Below, in pieces: positions 25,501 to 32,798 of a DNA stretch of 51,471 nucleotides. Made by a program: the position numbers and the translations under genes. The first letter of the stretch is position 1; every line of letters starts with the position of its first letter. Under the pieces are notes generated by a model that was not told the DNA's origin, ran no database searches, and saw nothing but the letters and a program-made list of their open reading frames with translations. Location of the stretch: assembly GCA_050730675.1 (NCBI GenBank), contig JBOHNM010000008.1:1-51471 (forward strand). Direction: 5' to 3'. Source of the stretch: JBOHNM01 sp050730675. GTDB taxonomy: Bacteria > Planctomycetota > Phycisphaerae > Phycisphaerales > UBA1924.

Positions 25501-26468
25501 GGCAGCCTCACGCGGACCATCGGAGCGTTGTTGACGCCCAAGGGGAGCGTGACGTTGCAGCGCTCGGCGATGGCGACGGTGTTGGCCATTGCCTCGGCGC
25601 CGCGCGGGCCGTAGCTCTTGAAGAGCGCGGCCATCTGCTCGGGGCTTTTAACGTACAGCTCGGTAGAGTAGTGCATCCGGTCCGGCTGGCTCTTGGGCGT
25701 TCCGGTCGAGATGCAGATCAGCGTGTCGTGGGCGTCGTGGTCTTCTTCGCAGAGGTAGTGCGAGTCGTTGTCGCACACGACCGGGAGCTTCAACTCGTCG
25801 GCGAGCCTGATCAGGTGCTTGTTGATCCGGATCTGCTCGGGGACGTGGTGCTGTAATTCGACGTAGAAACGCGGCTTGCCTGGCTCGGCGGTCTTGTTGA
25901 AGGCCTTGGCGTGCCAGGTGGCGCTCTCAACGGCCTTGCGCCAGTGCTTCTCGTCACCGCCAGTCTCGAACTCCAGCAGATACTCGCCGATCTCGCTGCC
26001 GAGGTGGCCGTTGATGGCGATGAGACCGTCGCAATGCTGCTCGAGCAGCTCGCGATCGATGCGCGGCTTGTAGTAGAAGCCGTTCAGGTACGCCTCGCTG
26101 CATAGGTGCAGGAGGTTGCGCCATCCGGTGTCGTTCTCGGCAAGGAGGACAAGGTGATAGCCGCCGTCGGAGACGCCGGTGTACGTGCGGTCATGTCGCG
26201 AGCCAGGTGCGACGTAGGCCTCGACACCGAGGATGGGTTTGATGCCGCGTTCCTTGGCTGCGAGGTAGAAGGCGACCGCGCCGAACATGTTGCCGTGGTC
26301 GGTGCAGGCAATCGCGCCCATGCCTAGGGCCTTACAGCGGTCCATGAGCTTGTCGATGCGATTGCCGCCGTCGAGCAGTGAATACTCGGTATGGAGGTGG
26401 AGGTGCGCGAAGGAGCCGATGGGCAACCCTCCCCCACTGCCGCCCGACTTGTCGCCCTCGCCCGCCAT
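22506..26468 (-). CDS. dnaE: DNA polymerase III alpha subunit (DnaE)
   Basis: 1320 residues from ATG 26468 (AAGGGACGG upstream), the catalytic chain of the replicative polymerase. The PHP domain opens with FAHLHLHTEYSLLDG (about 20-34) and TDHGNMFGAVAFY. The polymerase core has GSGVGTMVGYVVGLS, the catalytic carboxylates in SEYPDIDIDLCQDGR (about 477-491), FQFESPGMRRLL, RPGPMDLIPDYNRR, YQEQVMQIVHGLGG and FNKSHSTGYAIVAYQTAYLK. A helix-hairpin-helix region (FGLGAIKGVGDKAI) and a C-terminal OB domain (VVGALVQSVRTLIVKSGKSA, then MGIVKLEDKDGAIEAVAFSD) follow. Length and order fit DnaE1, not PolC. A Gly-rich insert (TKGVGGDGGPHPLD) lies in the middle. Confidence 0.96.
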   Translation of the reverse strand: MAGEGDKSGGSGGGLPIGSFAHLHLHTEYSLLDGGNRIDKLMDRCKALGMGAIACTDHGNMFGAVAFYLAAKERGIKPILGVEAYVAPGSRHDRTYTGVSDGGYHLVLLAENDTGWRNLLHLCSEAYLNGFYYKPRIDRELLEQHCDGLIAINGHLGSEIGEYLLEFETGGDEKHWRKAVESATWHAKAFNKTAEPGKPRFYVELQHHVPEQIRINKHLIRLADELKLPVVCDNDSHYLCEEDHDAHDTLICISTGTPKSQPDRMHYSTELYVKSPEQMAALFKSYGPRGAEAMANTVAIAERCNVTLPLGVNNAPMVRVRLPDKKDLPRHDDPAFGGDLTAWYKAYCAKFEVLPMRRPSAEDLAASKSECDAALRIVAEAGFIWRYGPAEWTAQTDAAKEKRARLERELKILADKDISAYFLIVWDFVSWGRERGIPAIARGSGVGTMVGYVVGLSNACPVRYGLLFERFTDPDRSEYPDIDIDLCQDGRSRVIDYVRNKYGHVAQIITFGTLKAKAAIRDVARVLEIPLSEADKIAKLVPEQLGITLDRALEQEPDLRKLYDGDPIVRRCIDNARSLEGQARHASVHAAGVIVATRPLSEIVPLYKATNSEDIVTQWDGPTCEKMGLLKMDFLGLRTASVVERCKKLINEGLSEEAVWAAVGRTKGVGGDGGPHPLDLDRLAFDDQKVFEMFRRGDTTGVFQFESPGMRRLLVEMKPDRLEDLIAANALFRPGPMDLIPDYNRRKHGEDRVPKIHEIVDRYTAETYGVMVYQEQVMQIVHGLGGIKLRDAYSLIKNISKKKHDKIEKERPKFVEGSQKQGLTKQGAEELFELILKFAGYGFNKSHSTGYAIVAYQTAYLKTYYPNQYMAAFLTFESASSQVSDWVPYLEDCKNTRFIDAASGKVLKVGVEVRPPDVNKSLADFAVVFEENEPREARRGHVRFGLGAIKGVGDKAIESIIKERAGAPGKGTKTYTSLFDFCERLPVGGAGAGGTSGGTVNKSAMEALIKSGGMDCLHGRPLRSAMAASIEAAVSAGIKVQADKASGQGALFGFGEPAASSAGASGSLVRVPAWSESETLTQEKDALGFYISSHPLDQHRWMIAGLANASTRSIRERLVAQDLRVVVGALVQSVRTLIVKSGKSAGQKMGIVKLEDKDGAIEAVAFSDIFARYSEMITPDRVVFVVGKVDFSRGEPQLIIERIIDVSMGPSVLCKKVRVTLDETRLNGAARSTLEQVAGLLREPPRADGEQSAVGVEIVVKTDAAEVLLDATKVRVSPAPELLRPLTVLVGEGNVTLIGGPPEQVKDEPKPWQRRKPSGD

Positions 26469-26760
26469 GGGGTCCGTCCCTTGTGGATGCTGCGTGTGCC
26501 GGACGAGCTCACGTGTCCGGCTTCTCGGGCATGGTACCGCCCGGTTTGAGCGATGCGGAGAGCACCACGCCAAACGACAGGGGAGATTCCCGGACGGCGG
26601 AGTTCCCCAGCCTTCCCCAGCGGCATCGGCGCCGCTTGGCTGCGGGTTTTCCAGCTCGAAGGCTCGCCGTGAGGAGATCTGAATTTGACCTTCGTGGTGA
26701 CGGTTCGCCTCCCCCCTCGTCCCGGCGGACCGGTCTGTAACCCCCAATCGGAGAGAAGAG

Positions 26761-27474
26761 ATGAACAAGCTTGCCCTCACGACGATCCTCGCCCTCGCCG
26801 CCGCGGCACCCGCCATGGCCGACACGGTCGAGATGAAGTACACCGGTTCGGGCGATGGGCGCCAGGTCCGGATGACGCTCAACGGCAACAACAGCAGCGT
26901 CTTCGCAGGCCAGCTCAATTTCGAGCTGAAGAACGGCACCGGTCTGGCCGCGGGTCTCAACGGCAACCAGGTCTTCTACTGCGGTGACCTGAGCGAGAAC
27001 GTGAGCAGCAGCTTCAACGTGTACACGCTGGTGGGCGCCGCCCAGATCAATGACAACACCGCGATGGGCGCGGCCAAGGCGACGGTGCTCGAGTCGCTCT
27101 ATGCCTACAGCAACGGCGTGCAGGCCACGACCAATTCCGACGACTACGCCTGTGCCTTCCAGCTCTTGGTCTGGGAGATCATCACCGACTACAACGCGGG
27201 CGTGGGCTTCTCGTCACTGAACATGACTTCGGGCAATTTCCAGGCTCGCAAGACCGACGGCAACGCGCTGTGGTCGGGCGTCGCCAACCAGATCTCGACC
27301 TTTATCAGCCACCTGAGCACCAGCGATTCGTCGGGCATCGCCCTTATGGGCCTGACCAACGGCTCGCGCCAGGATCAGTTGGTGCCCATGATCACGCAGG
27401 TGCCCACCGCCGGCACCGCCTCGCTCACGGCCCTCGGTCTGGTCGCGATGAACACGCGCCGCCGCCGCAAGTGA
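26761..27474 (+). CDS. Putative thioester-domain surface protein with PEP-CTERM-like tail
   Basis: 237 residues with GGAGAG about 7 nt before ATG 26761. The signal peptide ends PAMAD (cut after residue 20). Two conserved-looking stations are VFYCGDL (Cys74) and YACAFQLLVWEI (Gln134, Trp138). Known thioester domains (TQXA/TED type) form a Cys-Gln crosslink between a (Y/F/L)C motif and a hydrophobic-Q-x-x-x-W motif, which this spacing and context match. Such domains in Gram-positive adhesins bind host or surface proteins covalently. The tail VPTAGTASLTALGLVAMNTRRRRK is PEP-CTERM-like. Thioester formation is inferred, not shown; it could be an unrelated domain with chance motifs. Confidence 0.75.
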   Translation: MNKLALTTILALAAAAPAMADTVEMKYTGSGDGRQVRMTLNGNNSSVFAGQLNFELKNGTGLAAGLNGNQVFYCGDLSENVSSSFNVYTLVGAAQINDNTAMGAAKATVLESLYAYSNGVQATTNSDDYACAFQLLVWEIITDYNAGVGFSSLNMTSGNFQARKTDGNALWSGVANQISTFISHLSTSDSSGIALMGLTNGSRQDQLVPMITQVPTAGTASLTALGLVAMNTRRRRK

Positions 27475-27504
27475 TCTGACTTCTGTTTGCTCATCTCCTT
27501 GCCT

Positions 27505-27543
27505 CAGACGGACCGGGTTATCGCCCGGTCCGTCTGTGTTTTT
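27505..27543 (+). terminator. Rho-independent terminator
   Basis: A perfect 13-bp stem (27505-27517 with 27524-27536), a 6-nt loop and TGTTTTT follow the thioester-like gene by 30 bp. Confidence 0.92.
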
Positions 27544-27710
27544 GACCTGTGCGCCGCGATGGGGTTGGGGCGCGAGCGCGGGCTGTGCCGTTTGGGCGCT
27601 CGGCGGCGAGCGGGAACGTCTGGGCGATCATCGCTCGGCGCTGGACCGAACGGACGGCGGGGCCGATGACCTTGCCGGTCACGGCGCAGTCGATGCGCCC
27701 ATTCCTGTCG

Positions 27711-27717
27711 CAGGGGA
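27711..27717 (+). promoter_or_regulatory. Ribosome site deciding the motA GTG start
   Basis: CAGGGGA lies 5-6 nt before GTG 27723. In-frame ATGs at 27666 and 27693 have no such site and would add residues unlike MotA. Confidence 0.65.
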
Positions 27718-27722
27718 TATCC

Positions 27723-28505
27723 GTGGATAAAGCCAGTCTCATCGGACTCATCATCGGCTTGGGGTGCCTGGGCATCGTCTTCTACGAGGTGTCCCACGGA
27801 CACCTCGCGATGTTCTTCTCGATGGAAGGCGTGCTGATGGTCGGCGGCGGTTCGATCTCGGTGACGTTCCTGGCAATGCCGCTGGACCGGGTGCTGGCGA
27901 TCCCGGGGTACCTCAAGCGGTTCATGTTCAACAAGGTGGCGAGCCCCATCGAGGTCATCAAGCTGATGAATTCGCTCTCCGACAAGGCCCGGCGCGAGGG
28001 CATCCTCTCGCTGGAGGCGGAGGTCGGCAAGCTCAACGACCCCTTCCTGCAGAGCGGCATGAAAATGGCCATCGACGGTGTCACGCCCGAGTCGATCGAG
28101 CAGACGCTGCGGCTGGAAGTGATGGCGATGACCGAGCGCCACAAGGCGGGCAAGAAGTTCTTCGACCTGCTGGTGCTCTACGGACCGGGTTACGGCCTGG
28201 TCGGGACGCTCGTCGGGCAGATCGGTCTGTTCGGTTCGCTCGCCACAGCGCAGATCGGTGAGCTGGGCGAGAAGCTGGCCATCGCTGTTTGCGCGACGAT
28301 GTACGGCGCTGTGCTCGCCAACGCCTTTGCGGGCCCAATCGCCGCCAAGCTGGGCCTGCGATCGGCCGAAGAGATCCAGACTCGCGAAATGATCCTCCAG
28401 GGGATTCTCTCCATTCAGGCGGGTGACAACCCGCGCGTCACGATGGACCGCATGCTCGCGTTCGTCCCCGGCCCGCAGCGCAACAAGTTCAAGGCCGCTG
28501 CCTGA
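27723..28505 (+). CDS. motA: Flagellar motor stator protein MotA
   Basis: 260 residues from GTG 27723, giving MDKASLIGLIIGLGCLGIVFYEV, the usual MotA opening; the length matches MotA/PomA (~255). MotA and MotB form the ion-driven stator in the inner membrane. Four membrane helices are expected. Seen are MEGVLMVGGGSISVTFLAMP, the cytoplasmic torque loop (RREGILSLEAEVGKLNDPFL, then GMKMAIDGV), and the later helices with LYGPGYGLVGTLVGQIGLFG and AVCATMYGAVLANAFAGPIAAKL. It is followed by motB after 23 bp, so they form an operon. No other flagellar genes are in the window. Confidence 0.94.
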   Translation: MDKASLIGLIIGLGCLGIVFYEVSHGHLAMFFSMEGVLMVGGGSISVTFLAMPLDRVLAIPGYLKRFMFNKVASPIEVIKLMNSLSDKARREGILSLEAEVGKLNDPFLQSGMKMAIDGVTPESIEQTLRLEVMAMTERHKAGKKFFDLLVLYGPGYGLVGTLVGQIGLFGSLATAQIGELGEKLAIAVCATMYGAVLANAFAGPIAAKLGLRSAEEIQTREMILQGILSIQAGDNPRVTMDRMLAFVPGPQRNKFKAAA

Positions 28506-28514
28506 TCGATCACT

Positions 28515-28520
28515 AGGAAG
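28515..28520 (+). promoter_or_regulatory. Ribosome site deciding the motB TTG start
   Basis: AGGAAG lies 8 nt before TTG 28529. No ATG precedes the transmembrane helix at a better position, so TTG is the likely initiator, perhaps to keep MotB low relative to MotA. Confidence 0.7.
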
Positions 28521-28528
28521 TTACCACC

Positions 28529-29383
28529 TTGGCCGAGCACGAGAACAACGCGGCGCACGAAGAGAGCGGTCACGAGGAGGGCCACAAGGGTGGCCATGGC
28601 AGCCACGGTCCGGGTGGCCACGCCGCGCACGAGGAGCATGGCGGGTGTCCTGAGTGGCTGGTGAGCTTCGCCGACAACGTGGCACTACTGATGGGCTTCT
28701 TCGTCATTCTGCTGGCGATGAACATGCAGGCGCCCAAGATGAACGAGGGCATGGGCACACAGGGGCAGGGGCAACCGACGGCGGACATGCTCGACCTGAT
28801 CATCTCGATCCGCGAGGCATTCAACAACCCGGTCAATCCGTCGGGCACCGACCCGGCCGAGGCGGCGCTGCGGCAACGACTGCGCGACCGCAAGAGTGGC
28901 GAGACCAACGCCGTGGGCGCGCGGGGCCAGCGCCAGGAAGTGCAGTCCAACGACCGCGCGCTGCGCATCAGCCCCGAGTTCGTTGTTCCGTTCGCAGCGA
29001 ACAACGCCGAGGTGGACCTGGGCGAGCGCGACACGATCAAAGACGGCGTACGCGGCATGCTGGGCAAGCGGTTCATGATCGAGGTGCGCGGACATGTGAG
29101 CGCCGATGAGGCGGCCGGCGGCGTCGCCAAAGCCATGCGCCTGGCCAACGACCGCGCGTGGAGTGTCGCCGAGCTGATGATGCGCGCCGGCATCAACTCC
29201 AAACAGATCCGCGTGGTGGCGTGTGCCGACAACGAGCGCGAGACGCCGCTGGCGTACGACGCCGAGGCCAGCCGCTCCAACCGGCGCGTCGAGGTCATCA
29301 TTACCAGCGACCCCATGCCGGCTGACCCGCATAGCCAGGACCCCGCCGCCCAGCACCGCGAGGGCAGCGCCGAGCACCCCTAA
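28529..29383 (+). CDS. motB: Flagellar motor stator protein MotB
   Basis: 284 residues from a TTG start. A single membrane helix (WLVSFADNVALLMGFFVILLAM, about 43-64) carries Asp49, equivalent to the proton-binding Asp of MotB (W.V.(Y/F)AD.....L). A linker and an OmpA-like peptidoglycan-binding domain follow (SPEFVVPFAANNAEVDLG, RFMIEVRGHVSADEA, ANDRAWSVAELMMRAGI, SNRRVEVIITSD). The cytoplasmic N-terminus is odd: residues 4-37 hold nine His among Glu and Gly (HEESGHEEGHKGGHGSHG), suggesting metal or pH sensitivity. It is the middle gene of the motA-motB-zinc-ribbon operon. Confidence 0.93.
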   Translation: MAEHENNAAHEESGHEEGHKGGHGSHGPGGHAAHEEHGGCPEWLVSFADNVALLMGFFVILLAMNMQAPKMNEGMGTQGQGQPTADMLDLIISIREAFNNPVNPSGTDPAEAALRQRLRDRKSGETNAVGARGQRQEVQSNDRALRISPEFVVPFAANNAEVDLGERDTIKDGVRGMLGKRFMIEVRGHVSADEAAGGVAKAMRLANDRAWSVAELMMRAGINSKQIRVVACADNERETPLAYDAEASRSNRRVEVIITSDPMPADPHSQDPAAQHREGSAEHP

Positions 29384-29392
29384 ACTCTCTTC

Positions 29393-29713
29393 ATGTCCGG
29401 CGAGAACGGAAATTCGCACTCTATCCGCAAGGCCCCCACCAGCGGGGAGGTCATTGATCGGCGCGTCCTGGCGCATCGCGATCCGAACGATGAGGGGCCC
29501 AGCCCCGAGGACATCGAACGCTTCAGCAACGTCACCCGACGCTGCCCGGCGTGCAACAAGGAAGTCTTCGATGACGCGGAGATCTGCTACCACTGCGGCG
29601 AGGCGATGAACGCCCGCGAGCACGACAAGCGGGCGGACTGGCGGGCGGTGGTGGTGATTGTGCTGGTCGTGCTGCTGCTGGCGGGATTGGTGTTTGGCGT
29701 CAAGCTGTGGTAG
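29393..29713 (+). CDS. Zinc-ribbon protein with C-terminal membrane anchor
   Basis: 106 residues. A double CxxC zinc ribbon (RRCPACNKEVFDDAEICYHCGEAM, Cys pairs about 50-53 and 65-68) sits in the cytoplasmic part, and a single helix (VVVIVLVVLLLAGLVFGVKLW) ends the protein as a tail anchor. The ATG lies 9 bp after the motB stop with no strong ribosome site, so translational coupling is likely. Function unknown; the position suggests a link to the stator, or it may simply be a co-transcribed membrane protein. Confidence 0.8.
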   Translation: MSGENGNSHSIRKAPTSGEVIDRRVLAHRDPNDEGPSPEDIERFSNVTRRCPACNKEVFDDAEICYHCGEAMNAREHDKRADWRAVVVIVLVVLLLAGLVFGVKLW

Positions 29714-29775
29714 ACGGACCAGCCGGCGGCTCATTTACAGCGCCGTCAGCGGCCGCATGCGCGTAGTCGTGATAG

Positions 29776-30063
29776 TCAAATGATCCATCCGGTGGGTAGA
29801 TCTTCCCCAGGCTCGCCTTCCCGGCGCGCGAAGCACATCAATGGCACAACCTCTGCATCGCCGTCCTGTGCCACCGCACTCCCGTCATCCAGCTCCATTG
29901 CGAGGGCGAACATGAGTCCGCCGAGCAGTTCCTGTCGCGCCTCAGCGCCGGCGAGGCCCTGCTCCACCAGCACTGCATTGAACGCGTCGGCAACCCCGTT
30001 CAGAAAGGTGAGCCCGAAGTTCTCGACCCGCTCGCTGCTGCCCAATCGTATTTTGCCGGCCAT
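29776..30063 (-). CDS. Hypothetical protein downstream of pyrE
   Basis: 95 residues. GGGGAG precedes ATG 30063. The sequence has an amphipathic helical middle (LTFLNGVADAFNAVLVEQGLAGAEARQELLGGLMFALAMELDDG) and a short acidic/beta end (DAEVVPLMCFARREGEPGED), with no signal peptide or membrane helix. It starts 14 bp after the pyrE stop on the same strand, so the two are probably co-transcribed. Family not recognised. Confidence 0.65.
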   Translation of the reverse strand: MAGKIRLGSSERVENFGLTFLNGVADAFNAVLVEQGLAGAEARQELLGGLMFALAMELDDGSAVAQDGDAEVVPLMCFARREGEPGEDLPTGWII

Positions 30064-30077
30064 GTGCCATCTCCCCG

Positions 30078-30629
30078 CTACTCAGCGATCCCCAGGTCGC
30101 GTTTGGTGAAGAGCGCCTCGAATCGCAGCCCCGCCTTCTCGACATTCTCCCGCGCGCCTTCCTGACGATCGATCGTCGCGACCACCGCGAGCACCTTGGC
30201 GCCAAGATCGGTCAGCACCTTGACCGCTTCGAGAGCCTGCCCACCCGTCGTCGCGACATCCTCGACGAACACCACCGCATCGCCCTTCTCCAACTTGCCC
30301 TCGAGTTGCTTGGCGGTGCCGTATTCCTTCTTGGCGTTGCGTACGAACAGGCATGGCAAGCCGGAGGCCATGCATGCGACTGTCACCAGTGGGATGCCGC
30401 CGAGTTCCGCGCCGGCCAGGCGCGTGACGGGCGTCTTGCAAGCGCTTTCAACAGCGCGGACGCGTTCCGCGAACAGATCGCCCAGCTCGCGCAGAATCTC
30501 CGGGCGCGTCGAGAAGAGGTACTTGTCGATGTAGTAGTTGCTCGTTCGTCCCGACCGCAGGGTGAACGTCCCGCGGAGCACGCACGCGCCCGATATCGCC
30601 TGTGCCAACTGGTCCCTGGTCATGCCCAT
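30078..30629 (-). CDS. pyrE: Orotate phosphoribosyltransferase
   Basis: 183 residues (ATG 30629; ATG 30623 two codons later is equally possible, neither has a strong ribosome site). It adds PRPP-derived ribose phosphate to orotate to make OMP in UMP synthesis. Landmarks are LRSGRTSNYYIDKYLFSTRP, a substrate-site region LAGAELGGIPLV, VRNAKKEYGTAKQLEG, and the PRPP motif VVFVEDVATTGGQALEAV (119-136). The length is slightly below the ~200 of many PyrE. It is far from pyrB (18582-19700), so the pathway genes are dispersed here. Confidence 0.93.
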   Translation of the reverse strand: MGMTRDQLAQAISGACVLRGTFTLRSGRTSNYYIDKYLFSTRPEILRELGDLFAERVRAVESACKTPVTRLAGAELGGIPLVTVACMASGLPCLFVRNAKKEYGTAKQLEGKLEKGDAVVFVEDVATTGGQALEAVKVLTDLGAKVLAVVATIDRQEGARENVEKAGLRFEALFTKRDLGIAE

Positions 30630-30836
30630 AACCCGAGAATAACACTCTCGGACGTGACCGTCGCGGAAACTCTCGCCCCATTTGCCGCGAATGGTCATAC
30701 AGCCCGTCAGGGGTATGCCGCAAGCCTGGACTCTCGGACGGTTTGCATGCAGGTCCATCCCTGAATCGCCGAACGAAATGGAACCCGGAGCGCGCATTTG
30801 GCCGCGCCGGAACCTGGACCTGCGGGATGTCGGCTC

Positions 30837-31745
30837 ATGAACGCGCTCTTGGCTTATTCGGTTGGTCTGGCACTCTACGGCACCTGTGCCGCTGAGCCGG
30901 TTGCATCCGCGCCGCCGGCCATCGCCACTCCTAAAGCCCCTGCCGCATCTCCCTCGTCGCCACTTTCGATCGTTGATCATGACGAAGCAACGGGCTTGGT
31001 TCGCCGGCCCGACGTGAACCCCGCCGAGGCCGCCGTCAGCAAGCTCAGCCTCACGCCCGAGCAACGCCGCCAGGTGGAGATCCTCCTGCGCGAGCGGGCC
31101 AAGAGTCTGGACCAGTTCACGCGCGACAACCTCAAGGACTTGGTGCGCCTCCACACCGCTGTGCAGTCGGGCCTGCCCGAGGCGACCAGGTCGCTGCTCA
31201 TCGAACTGCAGGGCAAGTCGGACCTGCTCAAGCGCCTCGGGCGTTTGCCTCAGGAATTGGCCCCGGCGCTCAACGACCAACAAAAACGCGAGCTGCAGCG
31301 GATGGTCAGCCAGTACTGGCAGGAACGCATCCGGGAAGAAACGGTCGCGGCCGAGACCCGCGGCGAGCGCCTCAACCTCCAGGCGTTCATGAACAGCGAG
31401 CAGCTCTTTTTCGTCGGGATGGAACTCAAACGGTCGTACGAGCGCGTCTTTGGTGGCGCGATGCTCGACTTCACCAGCCTGCTCTCGTCGCTCAAGCTCT
31501 CACCGGCCCAGGCCGAGCGCGTGCGTGAGGCTGCTGGCGCGGCGCTGGACCCCGAGACCGCCGGGAGGATGAGTCCCGGCGAAAAAGCCCGGGCGTTCTT
31601 CGAGGTCTATGCCCGGTTGACTCCCGACCAGCGGGAGATCGTGCTGGCCCAGCTGCGCGAGGGCCCGACGGTCGCGGCCTCCGGCCGACCGATCATGCCA
31701 CCGATCAAGCCCGCGACGGCCGACGTACCCGACGACAAGAAGTGA
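30837..31745 (+). CDS. Exported helical protein, unknown function
   Basis: 302 residues from ATG 30837 (weak site; the frame is open from TTG 30798). The signal peptide ends TCAAEP. A Pro/Ala linker is followed by a long charged helical region with LSLTPEQRRQVEILLRERAKSL and later LKLSPAQAERVREAAGAAL and RLTPDQREIVLAQL. The repeated 'L(T/S)P.Q...V' motif recalls LTxxQ periplasmic proteins (Spy/CpxP and relatives), but overall similarity is not claimed. It is divergent from pyrE and 100 bp ahead of another exported protein. Confidence 0.7.
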   Translation: MNALLAYSVGLALYGTCAAEPVASAPPAIATPKAPAASPSSPLSIVDHDEATGLVRRPDVNPAEAAVSKLSLTPEQRRQVEILLRERAKSLDQFTRDNLKDLVRLHTAVQSGLPEATRSLLIELQGKSDLLKRLGRLPQELAPALNDQQKRELQRMVSQYWQERIREETVAAETRGERLNLQAFMNSEQLFFVGMELKRSYERVFGGAMLDFTSLLSSLKLSPAQAERVREAAGAALDPETAGRMSPGEKARAFFEVYARLTPDQREIVLAQLREGPTVAASGRPIMPPIKPATADVPDDKK

Positions 31746-31845
31746 TCCGGACACCCGATCAAGGCGAACTCCGTCCGGCCCGACTGCCGCGGCAGGGTGT
31801 ACCATTGGCCCCGCCCGACACGTGGGCGGCCAGGAGCCTTGAAGC

Positions 31846-32709
31846 ATGACCCGTTCGACCCTTGCCGCAGCCGGCCTCTCGTTGCTGGCCCTTGCGCCGA
31901 TGAGCCTCGCCCAGATCGTTCCGCCAGCCCCCGCCGCGACGACGCCTGCCGCCCCCTACACCCCACCCCCACCCCCGCCCCCCGCGCCTCAGCCGCAGGG
32001 CCAGCCCGGTCAGCCGGCTGGGGCGACGCCCGCCGGCCCGGCCATTACGCCGCCAAACCTGGTCCAGAAGGATGCCGCGGGCATAGTGACGGAATTAACC
32101 GTTCCCGCCGAGTTCGCGGCCGTGGACGGGTTGAATCTCCCCGCCGACCGCAAGGCCAAGGTGGACGCTGTGAAGCTCAGCCGGCGTGCGATGATGGATG
32201 GCACCTGCATCCAGCGCTGCACCGACGCCAGCATGATCTACACCAAGCTGCCGAACCTTGAGAAGATCGAATTCAATGACCTGGTCGCCTTGCAGAAGCC
32301 GCTGCAGAGCCTTGTGCTCAAGCCGCCATTCATCGACATGCTGGTGCAGCAGGGCGCGCTCACGAGCGCCGAAGGTGACGCCTGCCGCGCCGCGGTGAAC
32401 AACTACAACACCGCCATGCAGAAGATGCTCAAGGAACAGGGCGGCAACAACATCATGATGATCGCGGGGCAGGCCGCCCGCATGAACATCCGCGGCATCT
32501 CGCGCGAGGCGATAATCGCATTCGACGACATGCTCACCAAAGCCGCTGCCAAGACCGGCAAGAGCAAGGAAGAGTTGGCCGCCACACTCGGCGCGGCCGA
32601 CGCAGAAACGCAGCAGCGGATGCTCGTCCCCGTCGCCACGCCTATGCCGATGACCATCGAGCCCGTAAAGGAAGGGGCCAAACCCGCCGAGAAGCCGGCG
32701 GTCAAGTAA
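31846..32709 (+). CDS. Exported Pro-rich/helical protein, unknown function
   Basis: 287 residues; AGGAG at 31832-31836 precedes ATG 31846. The signal peptide ends MSLAQ. A proline-rich spacer (TPPPPPPPAPQPQGQPGQ) leads to a helical domain with two Cys close together (MDGTCIQRCTDASMIY) and a third later (GDACRAAV), which could form disulfides. It probably forms a transcription unit with the preceding exported helical protein and ends at a strong terminator. Not recognised. Confidence 0.7.
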   Translation: MTRSTLAAAGLSLLALAPMSLAQIVPPAPAATTPAAPYTPPPPPPPAPQPQGQPGQPAGATPAGPAITPPNLVQKDAAGIVTELTVPAEFAAVDGLNLPADRKAKVDAVKLSRRAMMDGTCIQRCTDASMIYTKLPNLEKIEFNDLVALQKPLQSLVLKPPFIDMLVQQGALTSAEGDACRAAVNNYNTAMQKMLKEQGGNNIMMIAGQAARMNIRGISREAIIAFDDMLTKAAAKTGKSKEELAATLGAADAETQQRMLVPVATPMPMTIEPVKEGAKPAEKPAVK

Positions 32710-32735
32710 CCAGCGTTTGTAGAACTCAACCAAGA

Positions 32736-32773
32736 CGGCTCGATCGTCCAACGACCGGGCCGCTTTTGTTTTT
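32736..32773 (+). terminator. Rho-independent terminator
   Basis: A 12-bp stem (32736-32747 with 32751-32762; one mismatch, one G-U) and a 3-nt loop, then CTTTTGTTTTT. Confidence 0.88.
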
Positions 32774-32798
32774 GTGGTTGATGCACCCGCCCGAGTGG

